DNA of 64,000 nucleotides from Betaproteobacteria bacterium Ga0077532 (GCA_001464895.1 LNEE01000027.1:1-64000); one strand, 5' to 3'. Positions 8,082-19,972 are shown, counted from the stretch's first letter. Notes: generated by a model not told the origin, from the sequence alone. Program-made: numbers and translations.

Positions 8082-9956
8082 ATGAGCGATTTCGCAGGAA
8101 TGGAAGAACTTCTGCAGGACTTCCTGACAGAGGCAAACGAACTCCTGTCCGATGTGGACAACAAGCTGGTCGAACTGGAAAAGCATCCCGACGATGCCAA
8201 ACTCCTGAACGACATCTTCCGGGGGTTTCACACGATCAAGGGCGGTGCCGGGTTCCTCAACGTGGAGGAACTCGTCAAGCTCTGCCACCTCACGGAGAAC
8301 CTGTTCGACCGACTCCGCAATCACGAGATACCCCTGAACGCGGAGCTGATGGATGTCATCCTGTCCGCGACCATGGGTGTGCGGGACATGTTCGGCCACC
8401 TCGAGCGCCGCGCCCTGCCCCATCCGGCTGACCCCGCATTGCTGGCTGCGCTCAAGGAAGGCGTCGAGGGCAATCTTGGCAAGGCGCCACCGGAGGCGGA
8501 ATCAGCCCCCGAGCCGACGGCCGCCCCCGCCGTGTCCGTAGGCGAGACGCGGATCGCGCAGCCCGGCGACGAACCAGACTGGCAAAGGCTCTACGACGGA
8601 CTGCTCGATCGCGCCCCCGCCGAAGCGGCGGTCGTGGCACCGCCGCCTGTGCACGAGGTCCAGACCCGCGGGCCGGGACGCCGCGCATCGGATCAGCCCG
8701 AGGGCGAACCTGCGCGGGCCGGTCGCCGGGACAACGACAAGGTCGTCGTCGCCCAGGAAACCACGATCCGCATCGACACCAACCGACTCGACCAGGTGCT
8801 CAACCTGTCGGGCGAGATCGGCCTCGCGAAGAACCGCCTCAACTGTCTCAGAACGGACATCCTCGCCGGCAAGACCGATGGAGAGACGCTGCGCGCGCTC
8901 GACGAGGCTGTCAGTCACCTCGACCTCCTGGTGGGCGATCTGCAGAACGCGGTGATGAAGACCCGCATGCAGCCCATCGGCCGCCTGTTCCAGAAGTATC
9001 CGCGGGTCGCGCGCGACATGGCGCGGCAACTGGGCAAGAACGTCGAACTCGTGCTGGATGGCGAGGAGACCGAGCTCGACAAGACGATGATCGAGGAGCT
9101 TGGCGACCCGCTCATCCACCTCGTTCGCAACGCGGTGGACCACGGCCTCGAGTCTCCCGAGGAACGCCGGGCCGCAGGCAAGCCCGAGACGGCCACCGTG
9201 AAGCTCTCGGCCCAGCAGCTGGGCGATCACATCGTGCTGTCCATCAGCGACGACGGGCGCGGCATGCGGCCCGACGTGCTGAAGCAGAAGGCGCTGGAGA
9301 AGGGCCTGATCGACTCCGACACCGCAGCCAACATGGACGACAAGCACGCGCTGCATCTCGTCTTCATGCCGGGCTTCTCCACGAAGGATCAGGTCAGCAG
9401 CTTCTCCGGCCGCGGCGTCGGCATGGACGTGGTCAAGACCAACATCCAGAAGCTGAACGGTCGCATCGAGATCAAGTCGATCGTCGGCCAGGGCACCACG
9501 TTCTCGATCTCCCTTCCTCTGACCCTCGCGATACTTCCCGTGCTGGTCGTGCGGATCGGAACGCAGCCTTTCGCCGTGCCGCTGTCCCTCGTGCGCGAGA
9601 TCATCACGATCCGTCCGGACGAAGTGCAGGAGGTCTCCGGGCGTGCCACGTTGCTGGTGCGGGACGAGGCACTGCAGATCCGCTCCCTCGCAGGTCTGCT
9701 GGGTTGGCAGCAGGAGCGCCCGCCTGCCTACGGCGTACTGATGCAGACCACCATCAACAGCTTCATCCTCGCCGTGGACGGCTTCGTGGGCCGGGACGAC
9801 GTGGTCATCAAGCCGCTGGAGGACATCAAGCCCAAGGGCGTGGCGGGTGCGACGCTTTCCGGCGATGGGTCCGTCGTCCTGGTGCTCGACATGGAACAGT
9901 TGCTCGCCGACCCGCCCATCGAGAAGCGAAACGACCTCTTCGACATGGCGGCGTGA
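8082..9956 (+). CDS. cheA: CheA chemotaxis histidine kinase
   Basis: A 624-residue CheA. The HPt domain (1-105) has phospho-accepting His50 in FHTIKGGAGF. An Ala/Pro-rich linker (about 125-220) stands where a CheY-binding P2 domain would be, and no clear P2 fold can be recognised. Then come the dimerisation helices (about 230-305), the ATP-binding domain with the N box HLVRNAVDHGLES and G boxes DDGRGM and GRGVGMDVV, and the C-terminal CheW-like domain. It takes signals from receptors through CheW/CheV and phosphorylates CheY. No cheW, cheR or cheB lies in this window, so they must be elsewhere. Confidence 0.95.
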   Translation: MSDFAGMEELLQDFLTEANELLSDVDNKLVELEKHPDDAKLLNDIFRGFHTIKGGAGFLNVEELVKLCHLTENLFDRLRNHEIPLNAELMDVILSATMGVRDMFGHLERRALPHPADPALLAALKEGVEGNLGKAPPEAESAPEPTAAPAVSVGETRIAQPGDEPDWQRLYDGLLDRAPAEAAVVAPPPVHEVQTRGPGRRASDQPEGEPARAGRRDNDKVVVAQETTIRIDTNRLDQVLNLSGEIGLAKNRLNCLRTDILAGKTDGETLRALDEAVSHLDLLVGDLQNAVMKTRMQPIGRLFQKYPRVARDMARQLGKNVELVLDGEETELDKTMIEELGDPLIHLVRNAVDHGLESPEERRAAGKPETATVKLSAQQLGDHIVLSISDDGRGMRPDVLKQKALEKGLIDSDTAANMDDKHALHLVFMPGFSTKDQVSSFSGRGVGMDVVKTNIQKLNGRIEIKSIVGQGTTFSISLPLTLAILPVLVVRIGTQPFAVPLSLVREIITIRPDEVQEVSGRATLLVRDEALQIRSLAGLLGWQQERPPAYGVLMQTTINSFILAVDGFVGRDDVVIKPLEDIKPKGVAGATLSGDGSVVLVLDMEQLLADPPIEKRNDLFDMAA

Positions 9957-9997
9957 TCGCTGCCACGCCGGCCCGATGGCCGGCGCCCTGACCACCG

Positions 9998-11126
9998 ATG
10001 AACTCCGAAGCCCTGCTCCTGCGCAGTCCCCTGCTGGCCCGCGACAGTGCATTCCGCGGCTACCGCTTCCGCTCCTCGAAGCACGGCGCGACCCAGCCGT
10101 TCCAGCAGCTCATCGCCGCCATCGCTGCGGGCCGACGCGCTCACGGCCTCTGCATGATCGACGATCCCGGCCCCGGCATGGACGATCTCCTGCCGGACAT
10201 CCCGGAGGGCGTCATCCTGTCGGTCAAACCCGAACGCGCCGACACCATCCCGGGCATGAGGGCCAGGAAGCAGATCCCTTGCGCGCACATCGACGAAAGT
10301 GACGCCGCGCTGCCAGAGGCGTTCGCAGACACCGAGTACGTGTGGTGGGAATGCAGGCCCCACACGAATCTCCAGGCTCTCGCGAAGCGATCGCAGCGGT
10401 TGTCCGGCAAGAGAATCGCCGGCGGCATCACCGGACGGGAGCAACTGGCCGACGCACGCGAACTCGGCGTCGGATTCTTCGAGGGCGACTGGTACGAGCG
10501 TATCCAGGGCAACAGCAAGAGCGTGGCGCCGTCGCAGGCGACCGTGATCGAACTGATCGACCTCGTGCGGACCGAGGCTCCGATCGGGCGGATCGAACCG
10601 CTCCTCAAACGCGACGCAACGCTTTCGTTCCGTCTTCTCCGCTACATCAACTCGGCCGGTTTCGGCCTGTCGTGCGAGATCCAGTCGTTCAAGCACGCCG
10701 TGTCCATTCTCGGCTACCAGAACCTCACGCGATGGCTCTCGCTCCTCCTTGCCACTGCGGGCGCCACACCGGCGGCACCGGTGCTGATGCGCGAGGCCGC
10801 GACCCGCGGCCGGTTGATGGAGTTGCTGGGCGAGGCTTGCGTCTCGGCCGATGAGCGCGACAACCTGTTCATCGTGGGTGTCTTCTCGATGCTGCCGTCC
10901 ATACTGCAGGTCCCGATGCCGGCACTGATGGAACAGCTCCACCTCGCCGAGACGATCACCGATGCCCTGCTCACGCGCGGCGGACTGTTCGGACCCATTC
11001 TGACCGTCGCGGAAGGCGTCGAGGGCGATGCATCCCCGTCGCTCCACCACACCGTCACTGACCTGCAGCTCTCCACGGCCCAGGTCAACCGCTTCCACCT
11101 GGAAGCGATCGCCTGGGCCGAGCAGA

Positions 11127-11137
<11 letters not shown>
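9998..11137 (+). CDS. HDOD-domain protein with degenerate EAL-like N-terminus
   Basis: A 379-residue protein of the YuxH-like layout. Residues about 1-175 resemble the end of an EAL domain ([27 protein letters not shown]) but lack the E-A-L motif and metal ligands, so c-di-GMP hydrolysis is unlikely. Residues about 180-375 form an HDOD domain ([29 protein letters not shown]). HDOD proteins are regulatory hubs in motility and stress signalling. The gene follows cheA by 41 bp and probably ends the che operon. Its last 11 bp overlap the end of clpB on the other strand. Confidence 0.85.
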
Positions 11138-13718
<2,581 letters not shown>

Positions 13719-13752
13719 GGATCCCCCGGAACAGTAGGTTGGTTGATCCGGC

Positions 13753-13781
13753 AGGTGGGGGCAGGACGCCACCGTTTCAAC
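13753..13781 (-). promoter_or_regulatory. Heat-shock (sigma-32) promoter of clpB
   Basis: On the minus strand GTTGAAA (13781-13775), a 14-bp spacer and CCCCACCT (13760-13753) match the RpoH pattern CTTGAAA-N11-16-CCCCATNT with one mismatch in each box. It points to clpB, whose ATG is 34 bp further on. The start codon of the divergent DUF3365 gene lies 74 bp beyond the other end. Confidence 0.78.
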
Positions 13782-13855
13782 GCCCGCGAAGGGGCTTTGC
13801 CTCGCAGAACGAACGTGGCACATTCGAAGGCGGAGACCTCACCCGGAGAATCACG

Positions 13856-14446
13856 ATGGCGTCACGAACCTGGTCTGTTCTTCTCACGCTCGCGAGCCTC
13901 GCCTTCCATGGCGCAGCGACCGCGAACGACACGGAGGCCGCCACCGCGCAGGCCCGCCAGTGGGCCACCCAGCTCGTCCAGCAGACGGGCGCGGCGCTCA
14001 AGAAGGAGCTGGCCGCATCGGGCCCGGAGGGGGCCATCGGGGTTTGCAAGCAGGTCGCGCCTGAGATCGCCGGCAACCTCTCGCGCGAGAACGGGGTGCG
14101 CGTTGCACGCGTCAGCCTCAAGGTGCGCAACGCCGTGCTGGGGCATCCCGACGCCTGGGAGCAGGCCGTCCTCGCGGACTTCGACAGCCGTGCCGCGGCT
14201 GGCGAGAAGCCCGAGGCGATGGAGCGTGCCGAGATCGTCTCGGAGCCCGCGGGACGCTATTTCCGATACATGAAGGCGATCCCGACGCAGCCGATGTGTC
14301 TCGCCTGCCACGGCGCCCCCGAGGCGCTGGCCCCGTCGATCGTCGAGAAGCTGGCCGCGGAGTACCCGAAGGACCGCGCGACCGGCTACGCTGTGGGCCA
14401 GATCCGCGGGGCGGTCACCGTGAAGCGCCTGCTGGACACGCCATGA
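13856..14446 (+). CDS. DUF3365 heme-binding (Tll0287-like) periplasmic protein
   Basis: A 196-residue exported protein. An N-terminal signal peptide (VLLTLASLAFHGAATA) is followed by a DUF3365 domain with a single c-type heme site, CLACH at residues 148-152. Such proteins are small sensor or redox cytochromes, often fused to signalling domains; here the domain stands alone. ATG 13856 has a good GGAG upstream, and a longer frame lacks support. The stop overlaps the start of the persulfide dioxygenase gene (ATGA), so the two are coupled. A periplasmic redox partner in sulfur handling is an inference. Confidence 0.85.
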   Translation: MASRTWSVLLTLASLAFHGAATANDTEAATAQARQWATQLVQQTGAALKKELAASGPEGAIGVCKQVAPEIAGNLSRENGVRVARVSLKVRNAVLGHPDAWEQAVLADFDSRAAAGEKPEAMERAEIVSEPAGRYFRYMKAIPTQPMCLACHGAPEALAPSIVEKLAAEYPKDRATGYAVGQIRGAVTVKRLLDTP

Positions 14447-15126
14447 TCTTCCGTCAGCTCTTCGACCCGGAGTCGTCGACCTACACCTACATCGTCGGTG
14501 ACCCCGACAAGGGTGAATCGGTGATCGTCGATCCGGTCCGCGAACACGTGGCGCGCGATCTCGAGGTCATCGGGGCCATGGGCATGCGGCTCGTCTGGAT
14601 CCTCGAGACCCACGTGCACGCCGACCACATCACGGGTGCGCGCGCCCTGCGGGATCGCACCGGCGCACGCTCCGCGGTGAACCAGCATTGCGGCGCCACG
14701 GGCTTCGATCGGCTGATGGACGACGGCGACATCGTGGTCTTCGGCAACGAACTCATCCGCGTGATCTCGACGCCCGGCCACACGCCCGGCTCCTCGTGCT
14801 TCCTGTGGCGCGATCGCCTGTTGACGGGCGACACGCTCCTGATCGGCGGCTGCGGCCGGACGGACTTCCAGAACGGCAGCGCCGCCGCGCTCTACGACAG
14901 CATCACCCGGAAGCTCTTCACGCTTCCCGACGACACGCTCGTCTACCCGGGTCACGACTACAAGGGGCGTCGCGTTTCCACCATCGGTGAGGAGAAAGCG
15001 ACGAACCCGCGGCTTGCCGGCAAGACCCGGGACGAGTTCATCGCGATCATGGAAAGCCTCGGGCTGCCGGAGCCGCGACGAATCGGGGAAGCGGTGCCGG
15101 CCAATCTCGGGGGCGGGACAGCGTAG
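14443..15126 (+). CDS. Persulfide dioxygenase (ETHE1-like metallo-beta-lactamase fold)
   Basis: A 227-residue protein with the HVHADH metal-binding motif, later ligands in STPGHTPGS, TGDTLLIGGCGRTDFQ and YPGHDYKG. The GCGRTDFQ-type segment and short length are hallmarks of the ETHE1 group, which uses one iron to oxidise glutathione persulfide to sulfite. There is no signal peptide, so it should act in the cytoplasm. No rhodanese domain is attached and no sqr gene is near. It is coupled to the upstream heme protein. Confidence 0.92.
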   Translation: MIFRQLFDPESSTYTYIVGDPDKGESVIVDPVREHVARDLEVIGAMGMRLVWILETHVHADHITGARALRDRTGARSAVNQHCGATGFDRLMDDGDIVVFGNELIRVISTPGHTPGSSCFLWRDRLLTGDTLLIGGCGRTDFQNGSAAALYDSITRKLFTLPDDTLVYPGHDYKGRRVSTIGEEKATNPRLAGKTRDEFIAIMESLGLPEPRRIGEAVPANLGGGTA

Positions 15127-15171
15127 GCGACTCGGATTCGTTCGCAGGGTCGCGAATCCATCAGAGTCTCC

Positions 15172-15633
15172 CTAGACGTCGCTGCCCGACATCAGTGGTG
15201 GATCCTGGGGTCGCCACCGTGAAGTCCGGGCGGACGTCAGACTGATCAGTGCCGCCTTGCGGATGCGATTGTCGGTGTTTCGCATTGCCTCGGCGGCCAG
15301 CACCACGCCAGCCAATGCCCGTTGGGTACGGACCGACGCCTCTCCGGGCTTATCCATCACCCGGGCGACCACCGCATCGATCCCATCGGCAAGCGCACGG
15401 AACTCGCGCGCGGCGGGGTGTCCGCTCTCCGCAGCGAGCGAGGCACGCCTGCAAAGTGCAACGACCTCGCCAAACGTACCGTTCAGTTCCTGATCCACCG
15501 CACCATCTTCGAGTGCGCCAGACAAGATCGCTGTGACCGAACGGTCGTCCGCACCATACGCCATGGGACCTGCGAAGAACGCAAGCACCGTCACAAAAAG
15601 AGCCGGCCATTGCCGGAGGGTACGTAGCTTCAT
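15172..15633 (-). CDS. Small exported protein of unknown function
   Basis: A 153-residue protein with a clear Sec signal peptide (LFVTVLAFFAGPMAYGAD, cleavage near residue 28). The mature part is mostly helical and Ala-rich, with one Cys (VVALCRRA) and no recognised domain. It converges on the persulfide dioxygenase gene with 45 bp between. The start ATG 15633 gives a well-formed signal peptide, which supports the call. The function is unknown. Confidence 0.6.
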   Translation of the reverse strand: MKLRTLRQWPALFVTVLAFFAGPMAYGADDRSVTAILSGALEDGAVDQELNGTFGEVVALCRRASLAAESGHPAAREFRALADGIDAVVARVMDKPGEASVRTQRALAGVVLAAEAMRNTDNRIRKAALISLTSARTSRWRPQDPPLMSGSDV

Positions 15634-16270
15634 TAAGGGATTCCTTTGGAACGCAGCGATGCGCTGGAGGCCATCACGACCGAACCGCGTAGTTGTGGCC
15701 GCCCCTCCGGGAATTCAACACGCGACATCTGCACTTGCGCACTTGCCACCTGCAGCGCGCCACGAGGCGGCCGCCGCACGGGGCTGGTCCGACATCGGGG
15801 TCGGTCACGCAGCGACAGCGCAAAGCATCGCAGGCGCCAGGCCGTCCGTGCACCTCTCTTATCAACGATGAGTTCCGACTTCCATCGACGCAACGCAGCG
15901 GATGCTGACGGCAATCGTCGGTCCGCCGCTCAACCTGCCCCTCTGGGCGCCTGACGGGTTGCCTGGCGGTGCGGGCCCCGCGCATACTCACTCACTAGGT
16001 AAGCGATCCTGTAGGTCCGCATGCGCTCGCTGCCCAGGTCGTTGATGGCTGCAGCGCCACCCTCGAGCTTCCACGACTGGAGGAGCGTGAGTCAGATGAC
16101 CCGCAATACAGCCCCGAGAAACGCCAGGAGCATTCCGACCAGCTTTCCGGCGTCGGCGCGAAAGACCCTCGGGGCCCGGTTGCGCTTCGCGGCGTCGGGA
16201 CGGGACTCCCAGGAGTTGCGGTCGTGGGCATGACGCCGATGCCAGCCCAGGAAGGGGTGGCATTCTCGAC
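15634..16270. other. Intergenic stretch, no supported gene
   Basis: Several frames cross this region on both strands but none has a convincing start, codon pattern or motif. A minus-strand frame ending near 16092 closes with a hydrophobic segment (GMLLAFLGAVL) that could be the end of a small membrane protein. Its upstream part reads antisense to the NUDIX gene, so I do not call it. Confidence 0.5.
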
Positions 16271-16735
16271 ATGAGTCAAGCCGACGGAACCCGCGGGGCT
16301 TCCACGCGTCGGAACCGGCGCTCCGCCGGCGTCGTGATCGTCCGGAACCGCGAGGCGGGATGGCAGTTCCTGGTGCTTCGCGCCTACACCTACTGGGATT
16401 TCCCGAAGGGCGGCATCGAACCGGGCGAGTCGCCGATCGAGGCGGCCCGCCGGGAGGCACGCGAGGAGACCAGCCTGACCGACCTCGCATTCCGCTGGGG
16501 AGACGACTGGATAGAGACGGAACCCTACGCCAGCGGCAAGATTGCCCGTTACTATCTGGCGGAGGCTCTCTCCGGCGATGTCCGGTTGGAGCCGGCACCG
16601 GGCGCGAGGTATCCGGAGCACCACGAATACCGCTGGATCGATCGGCGCGAGGCTGAAGGGATGCTCGTGCCAAGGATGCTCAGGGTCCTCGACTGGGCGG
16701 AAAGCCGCCTCCGTCAGGACACCGGTACATCTTAG
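16271..16735 (+). CDS. NUDIX hydrolase
   Basis: A 154-residue NUDIX protein. The Nudix box spans residues 47-69 (GGIEPGESPIEAARREAREE, then TSL). It fits G-x5-E-x7-REUxEExGU except that the late Gly is Ser68. The early segment YTYWDFPKGGIE resembles the diadenosine polyphosphate hydrolase group (Ap4A-type or diphosphoinositol phosphohydrolase-like). It hydrolyses a nucleoside diphosphate linked to another moiety, and the substrate cannot be told from sequence. It stands alone. Confidence 0.88.
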   Translation: MSQADGTRGASTRRNRRSAGVVIVRNREAGWQFLVLRAYTYWDFPKGGIEPGESPIEAARREAREETSLTDLAFRWGDDWIETEPYASGKIARYYLAEALSGDVRLEPAPGARYPEHHEYRWIDRREAEGMLVPRMLRVLDWAESRLRQDTGTS

Positions 16736-16852
16736 GAACCGTCGACGCACCGACCTCAGCGCCGAGGGGCAACGGTGGGCTCAGATGTAACAAGCGTCAC
16801 AAGCAGGTACGAGAATGATCTTGGCAACCGGCTGCAACGCACTCGATGAACG

Positions 16853-16868
16853 ACGACCCCGGGGTCGT
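16853..16868. promoter_or_regulatory. 16-bp perfect palindrome (operator or short terminator)
   Basis: ACGACCCCGGGGTCGT is a perfect inverted repeat with no loop, followed by TTT. It lies between the NUDIX gene and the efflux operon. It could be a binding site for a dimeric regulator or the stem of a weak terminator. No regulator gene is next to it. Confidence 0.4.
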
Positions 16869-16960
16869 TTTGCATGTTCGGGCACGCCTTGTGCACCGGA
16901 AGCCCTTGTAGAGCGCGTGAGTTGCAGCGCGGCTCACCAGACGGAATCGGGAAGCAGGAT

Positions 16961-17275
16961 TTGCAGAGCACATTGAATATCTGGGTCTTCCGACTGCTTG
17001 GCACCATCGTCCTGGCCATATCACTCCTCGCCGGGTCCGAGCCGTCGCCCCTCATCGAGCCCGATCCGCTTGCGGACGAGGTCGCCGTAGGCGCCCTCGA
17101 AGTCTCGGTGGAGGCCCCGATCCCGCTGGGCAGCCTTGATCCCGAGTCGATCACCGCACCGCTGTTCATCGAGGGCGAGCACCCGCTCCAAACCTCGCAC
17201 CTCGCAGTCCCCCCCCAGGCACACCTGCCCTCGCTGCGTGCACCGCCACGCCGTCCACCACGCCTCCTGGGCTGA
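16961..17275 (+). CDS. Small membrane-anchored or exported protein before the efflux operon
   Basis: About 104 residues from a TTG at 16961 (a TTG at 16973 is also possible). A hydrophobic segment near the start (RLLGTIVLAISLLAGSEPS) would anchor or export it. The rest is acidic, then Pro/Ala-rich at the end. It reads in the same direction as the efflux operon, 190 bp ahead of it. Small periplasmic proteins preceding czc-type operons are known (CzcI-like), but sequence similarity to them is not evident. The start is uncertain. Confidence 0.45.
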   Translation: MQSTLNIWVFRLLGTIVLAISLLAGSEPSPLIEPDPLADEVAVGALEVSVEAPIPLGSLDPESITAPLFIEGEHPLQTSHLAVPPQAHLPSLRAPPRRPPRLLG

Positions 17276-17336
17276 GGCCCGACCCGAGGCCAGCCCTCGC
17301 AATGCGCGCTCCGTCGCCGTTCAAGCTGACGGACAC

Positions 17337-17357
17337 GAGGCACCGGTTCGGTGCCTC
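17337..17357 (+). terminator. Hairpin between the small ORF and the efflux operon
   Basis: A 9-bp perfect stem, gaggcaccg (17337-17345) and cggtgcctc (17349-17357), with a 3-base loop, is followed by tcgctcttt. The tail is only moderately T-rich. It may be a weak terminator or an attenuator ahead of the outer membrane factor gene. Confidence 0.45.
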
Positions 17358-17464
17358 TCGCTCTTTGCGAAGAACCACCGGTCGCGGTTCGATTTCACGC
17401 GCGCACTTCGACGGAGCGCGTCCCTGGCGACACGCCAGATGTTCATGAATACGGGAATCTCCGA

Positions 17465-18718
17465 ATGTCGATACCTGACCGCCGAGCCTGGTCTGCATGG
17501 CTGCTCGGTCTGATCCTGGGCTTGCCGCTGGCCAGCCAGGCCGAAACACTCACTCTCGGGCACGCCCTCGATCTCGCTGAGCGCCACAGCCCCCGCCTGC
17601 AGAGCGCGCTGGCAGAGATCGAGCGCAGTCGCAGCGGCATCCGCACCGCCCGGGCTTATCCCAATCCAGAGATCCAAGCCTCGACCGGGGGGGTACGCGG
17701 GCGCCTTGCGAGTGTGCCGTCGGGCCGCGGCGACAACGTCGTGATAGGACAACCGATCGACCTCCCCAGCCAGCGCGCGCCGCGGATCCGCGCGGCGGAA
17801 GCCGGGTTCGAGGGCAGCCGCTTCGCCGCCGACGAGGCCCGTCTCCTGCTCCGGGCTGACGTCAAGCAGGCGTTCTACACGGCACTCCGGCGCAAGGCCG
17901 AGTACCTCCTCTTCCTCGACAACCAGAAGCTGCTGGAACAGATCCGCGAACGGATCGAGCTGTCCGTTCGGGTCGGCGAGCGCCCGAAGTTCGAGCTGGT
18001 ACGGGTGGACGCCGAACTGTCGAGCGCCACCAACCAGGCCACCAGCGCGCGCCTGCGCATCAAGCAGGCGCTGGCGGCACTGCGCACGCTGATCGGCGCG
18101 CCACTGCCACCCGAGTTCGATGTGGCCGGTGAACTCGGCTCGGAAACCATGAGCAGCACCTACGAGAATCTCCAATCGCAGGTACTGGAGCGACATCCCG
18201 CCCTGAAGCGCGCCCGCGCCGACCTTACCCGGGCCGAGAACCGCCTGGAAGCGGAACGCGCACTGAAGATTCCCCGGCCAACGCTGTTCGCGGGCATCGA
18301 TCGCGATCCGGAACTGAGCCGGGCGCAGTTCGGCGTCTCCATTCCGCTGCCCGTCTGGGATCAGCGGCAGGGCCCGATCGGCGAGGCGGTCGCTCTCTTC
18401 CAGCAGAGCGGTTTCGCCCAGGAGCAGACGCGGATCGAGCTGCTCGGCGAGCTGGAGATCAACTACAACCGGCTTCTCGTCGCGAGGCAGCAGATCGCCG
18501 CGTACGAAGGTGGACTCATCCGCCAGGCGGAGAACGCACTCAAGGTGGCCGAGGCTGCCTTCAAATTCGGCGAACGCGGCTTCATCGAAGTCCTGGACGC
18601 GCAACGCGTCCTGCGCACCATTCGCGCTGAATTCCTCAATGCACGCTTCGAAAAACAGTCGGCGGTCGTGGAACTCGAACGGCTGATCGCCCAGGACTCC
18701 GCAGGAGAGAGCAAATGA
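17465..18718 (+). CDS. TolC-family outer membrane efflux factor (CzcC-like)
   Basis: A 417-residue outer membrane factor. The signal peptide is WLLGLILGLPLASQAET, and two related alpha-helical repeats follow (about 30-220 and 230-410), as in the CzcC/CusC branch of the TolC family. Trimers form the channel through the outer membrane and periplasm. ATG 17465 is chosen because the signal peptide starts there; a longer frame to 17351 carries no signal sequence. Its stop overlaps the adaptor gene (ATGA). Confidence 0.9.
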   Translation: MSIPDRRAWSAWLLGLILGLPLASQAETLTLGHALDLAERHSPRLQSALAEIERSRSGIRTARAYPNPEIQASTGGVRGRLASVPSGRGDNVVIGQPIDLPSQRAPRIRAAEAGFEGSRFAADEARLLLRADVKQAFYTALRRKAEYLLFLDNQKLLEQIRERIELSVRVGERPKFELVRVDAELSSATNQATSARLRIKQALAALRTLIGAPLPPEFDVAGELGSETMSSTYENLQSQVLERHPALKRARADLTRAENRLEAERALKIPRPTLFAGIDRDPELSRAQFGVSIPLPVWDQRQGPIGEAVALFQQSGFAQEQTRIELLGELEINYNRLLVARQQIAAYEGGLIRQAENALKVAEAAFKFGERGFIEVLDAQRVLRTIRAEFLNARFEKQSAVVELERLIAQDSAGESK

Positions 18719-19893
18719 TCCGGTTTTCCCAGTCCGTCGTCCTCATGGCGATCGCCGTCACCCTCGCCGGCTGCGGCAAGGACGAAGGTGCGAAGGACGG
18801 TGCGGCCAAGTCCGCCCAGGCCGGCGCCGCCCCGGCTGCCAAGCCCGCGGCCGATCCACTGGCGGTGGAGGCCGACGCCGAAACGCTGAAGTGGCTGGAA
18901 AGCGCATCGCCCCAGGGGGTGGAGTTCCGCGAGATGCTCCGGGTGCCGGCCGCCGCCAGCGTCGACGAAACACGGGTGGCGCGGATCGGCGCCTCGGTGA
19001 CGGGCCGGATCACCGATCTGAAAGCGATCGTCGGTCAGAACGTCGTGCGCGGCCAGGTCCTCGCGACGCTGAACAGCACCGAACTCTCCACGGCCCAGCT
19101 GTCGTTTCTCAAGGCCTATTCGGCCAAGCTGCTGGCGGAACGCGCCGCGCAGCGGGCGAAGCTGCTCTTCGAGGCCGACGTCATCGGGGAAGCCGAGTTC
19201 CAGCGCCGCGAGACCGAACTGTCGCAGGCGCAGGCCGAGATGAGTGCCTCCCACGACCAGCTGGTGGTGCTCGGCATGTCCGAGAAGGGGATCGCACGGC
19301 TCGAGGAATCGCGGACGGTCAACTCGCAGTCGTTCGTGGTCGCGTCGATCAGCGGGACGGTGATCGAGCGCACCGTGGCGCAGGGACAGGTCGTGCAGCC
19401 CGCCGACGCCGTCTTCACGGTCGCCGATCTCTCCCGGCTCTGGGTGCAGGCGGAAGTCCCCGAGAAGCAGTCCGATCTCGTGAAAGTGGGTGATACGGTG
19501 AAGGTGCAGATCCCCGCGCTCGACAACCGAGCGATCGACGGACGCATCGTGTTCGTCAGCTCCACGGTGAATCCGGAGACGCGCACCGTCACGGCCCGCA
19601 CCGAGGTGGACAACACGGACCGCTCGATCCGGCCAGCGATGCTCGCGAGCATGCTGATCCAGGATCGTCCGCAGCGGCGCCTCGTGGTGCCGGTGGACGC
19701 CGTGGTGCGCGAGAACAACCGCGACTACCTCTTCGTGACCAGCGGCAAGAACCGCTTCCGGCTCGTGCAGGTCGATCTCGGCGCGGAATCGAACGGCGTG
19801 CGGCCTGTGATCGGCGGCATCAAGCCCGAGGACACGATCGTCACCAAGGGTGCCTTCCACCTCAACAACGAGCGTAAGCAGAACCTCCAGTAG
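18715..19893 (+). CDS. RND efflux periplasmic adaptor lipoprotein (CzcB-like)
   Basis: A 392-residue membrane fusion protein. The lipobox LAGC puts the lipidated Cys at residue 20. An Ala/Lys-rich spacer is followed by the barrel-sandwich hybrid and alpha-hairpin (about 85-205, GRITDLKAIVGQNVVRGQVL), the beta-barrel (LWVQAEVPEKQSDLVKVGD) and the membrane-proximal domain (IKPEDTIVTKGAFHL). It joins the inner membrane pump to the outer membrane factor. No His-rich metal-binding N-terminus like that of CzcB is present. It overlaps the upstream gene by four bases. Confidence 0.92.
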   Translation: MIRFSQSVVLMAIAVTLAGCGKDEGAKDGAAKSAQAGAAPAAKPAADPLAVEADAETLKWLESASPQGVEFREMLRVPAAASVDETRVARIGASVTGRITDLKAIVGQNVVRGQVLATLNSTELSTAQLSFLKAYSAKLLAERAAQRAKLLFEADVIGEAEFQRRETELSQAQAEMSASHDQLVVLGMSEKGIARLEESRTVNSQSFVVASISGTVIERTVAQGQVVQPADAVFTVADLSRLWVQAEVPEKQSDLVKVGDTVKVQIPALDNRAIDGRIVFVSSTVNPETRTVTARTEVDNTDRSIRPAMLASMLIQDRPQRRLVVPVDAVVRENNRDYLFVTSGKNRFRLVQVDLGAESNGVRPVIGGIKPEDTIVTKGAFHLNNERKQNLQ

Positions 19894-19972
19894 CCCCGCT
19901 CGCACGCGGCGCGGACCGATCCGTCGGGTCGCGTGATTCGCGCTGCGTGTAGCCCATCGGATATCTCTTCGA

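Noticed and set aside
8502..10052. Long open frame antisense to cheA
   Set aside because: It is a by-product of GC-rich codon use in cheA; the His- and Arg-rich composition is typical of antisense frames.
16021..16233. Small open frame before the NUDIX gene
   Set aside because: Poor start, no motif, and composition like the surrounding non-coding sequence.
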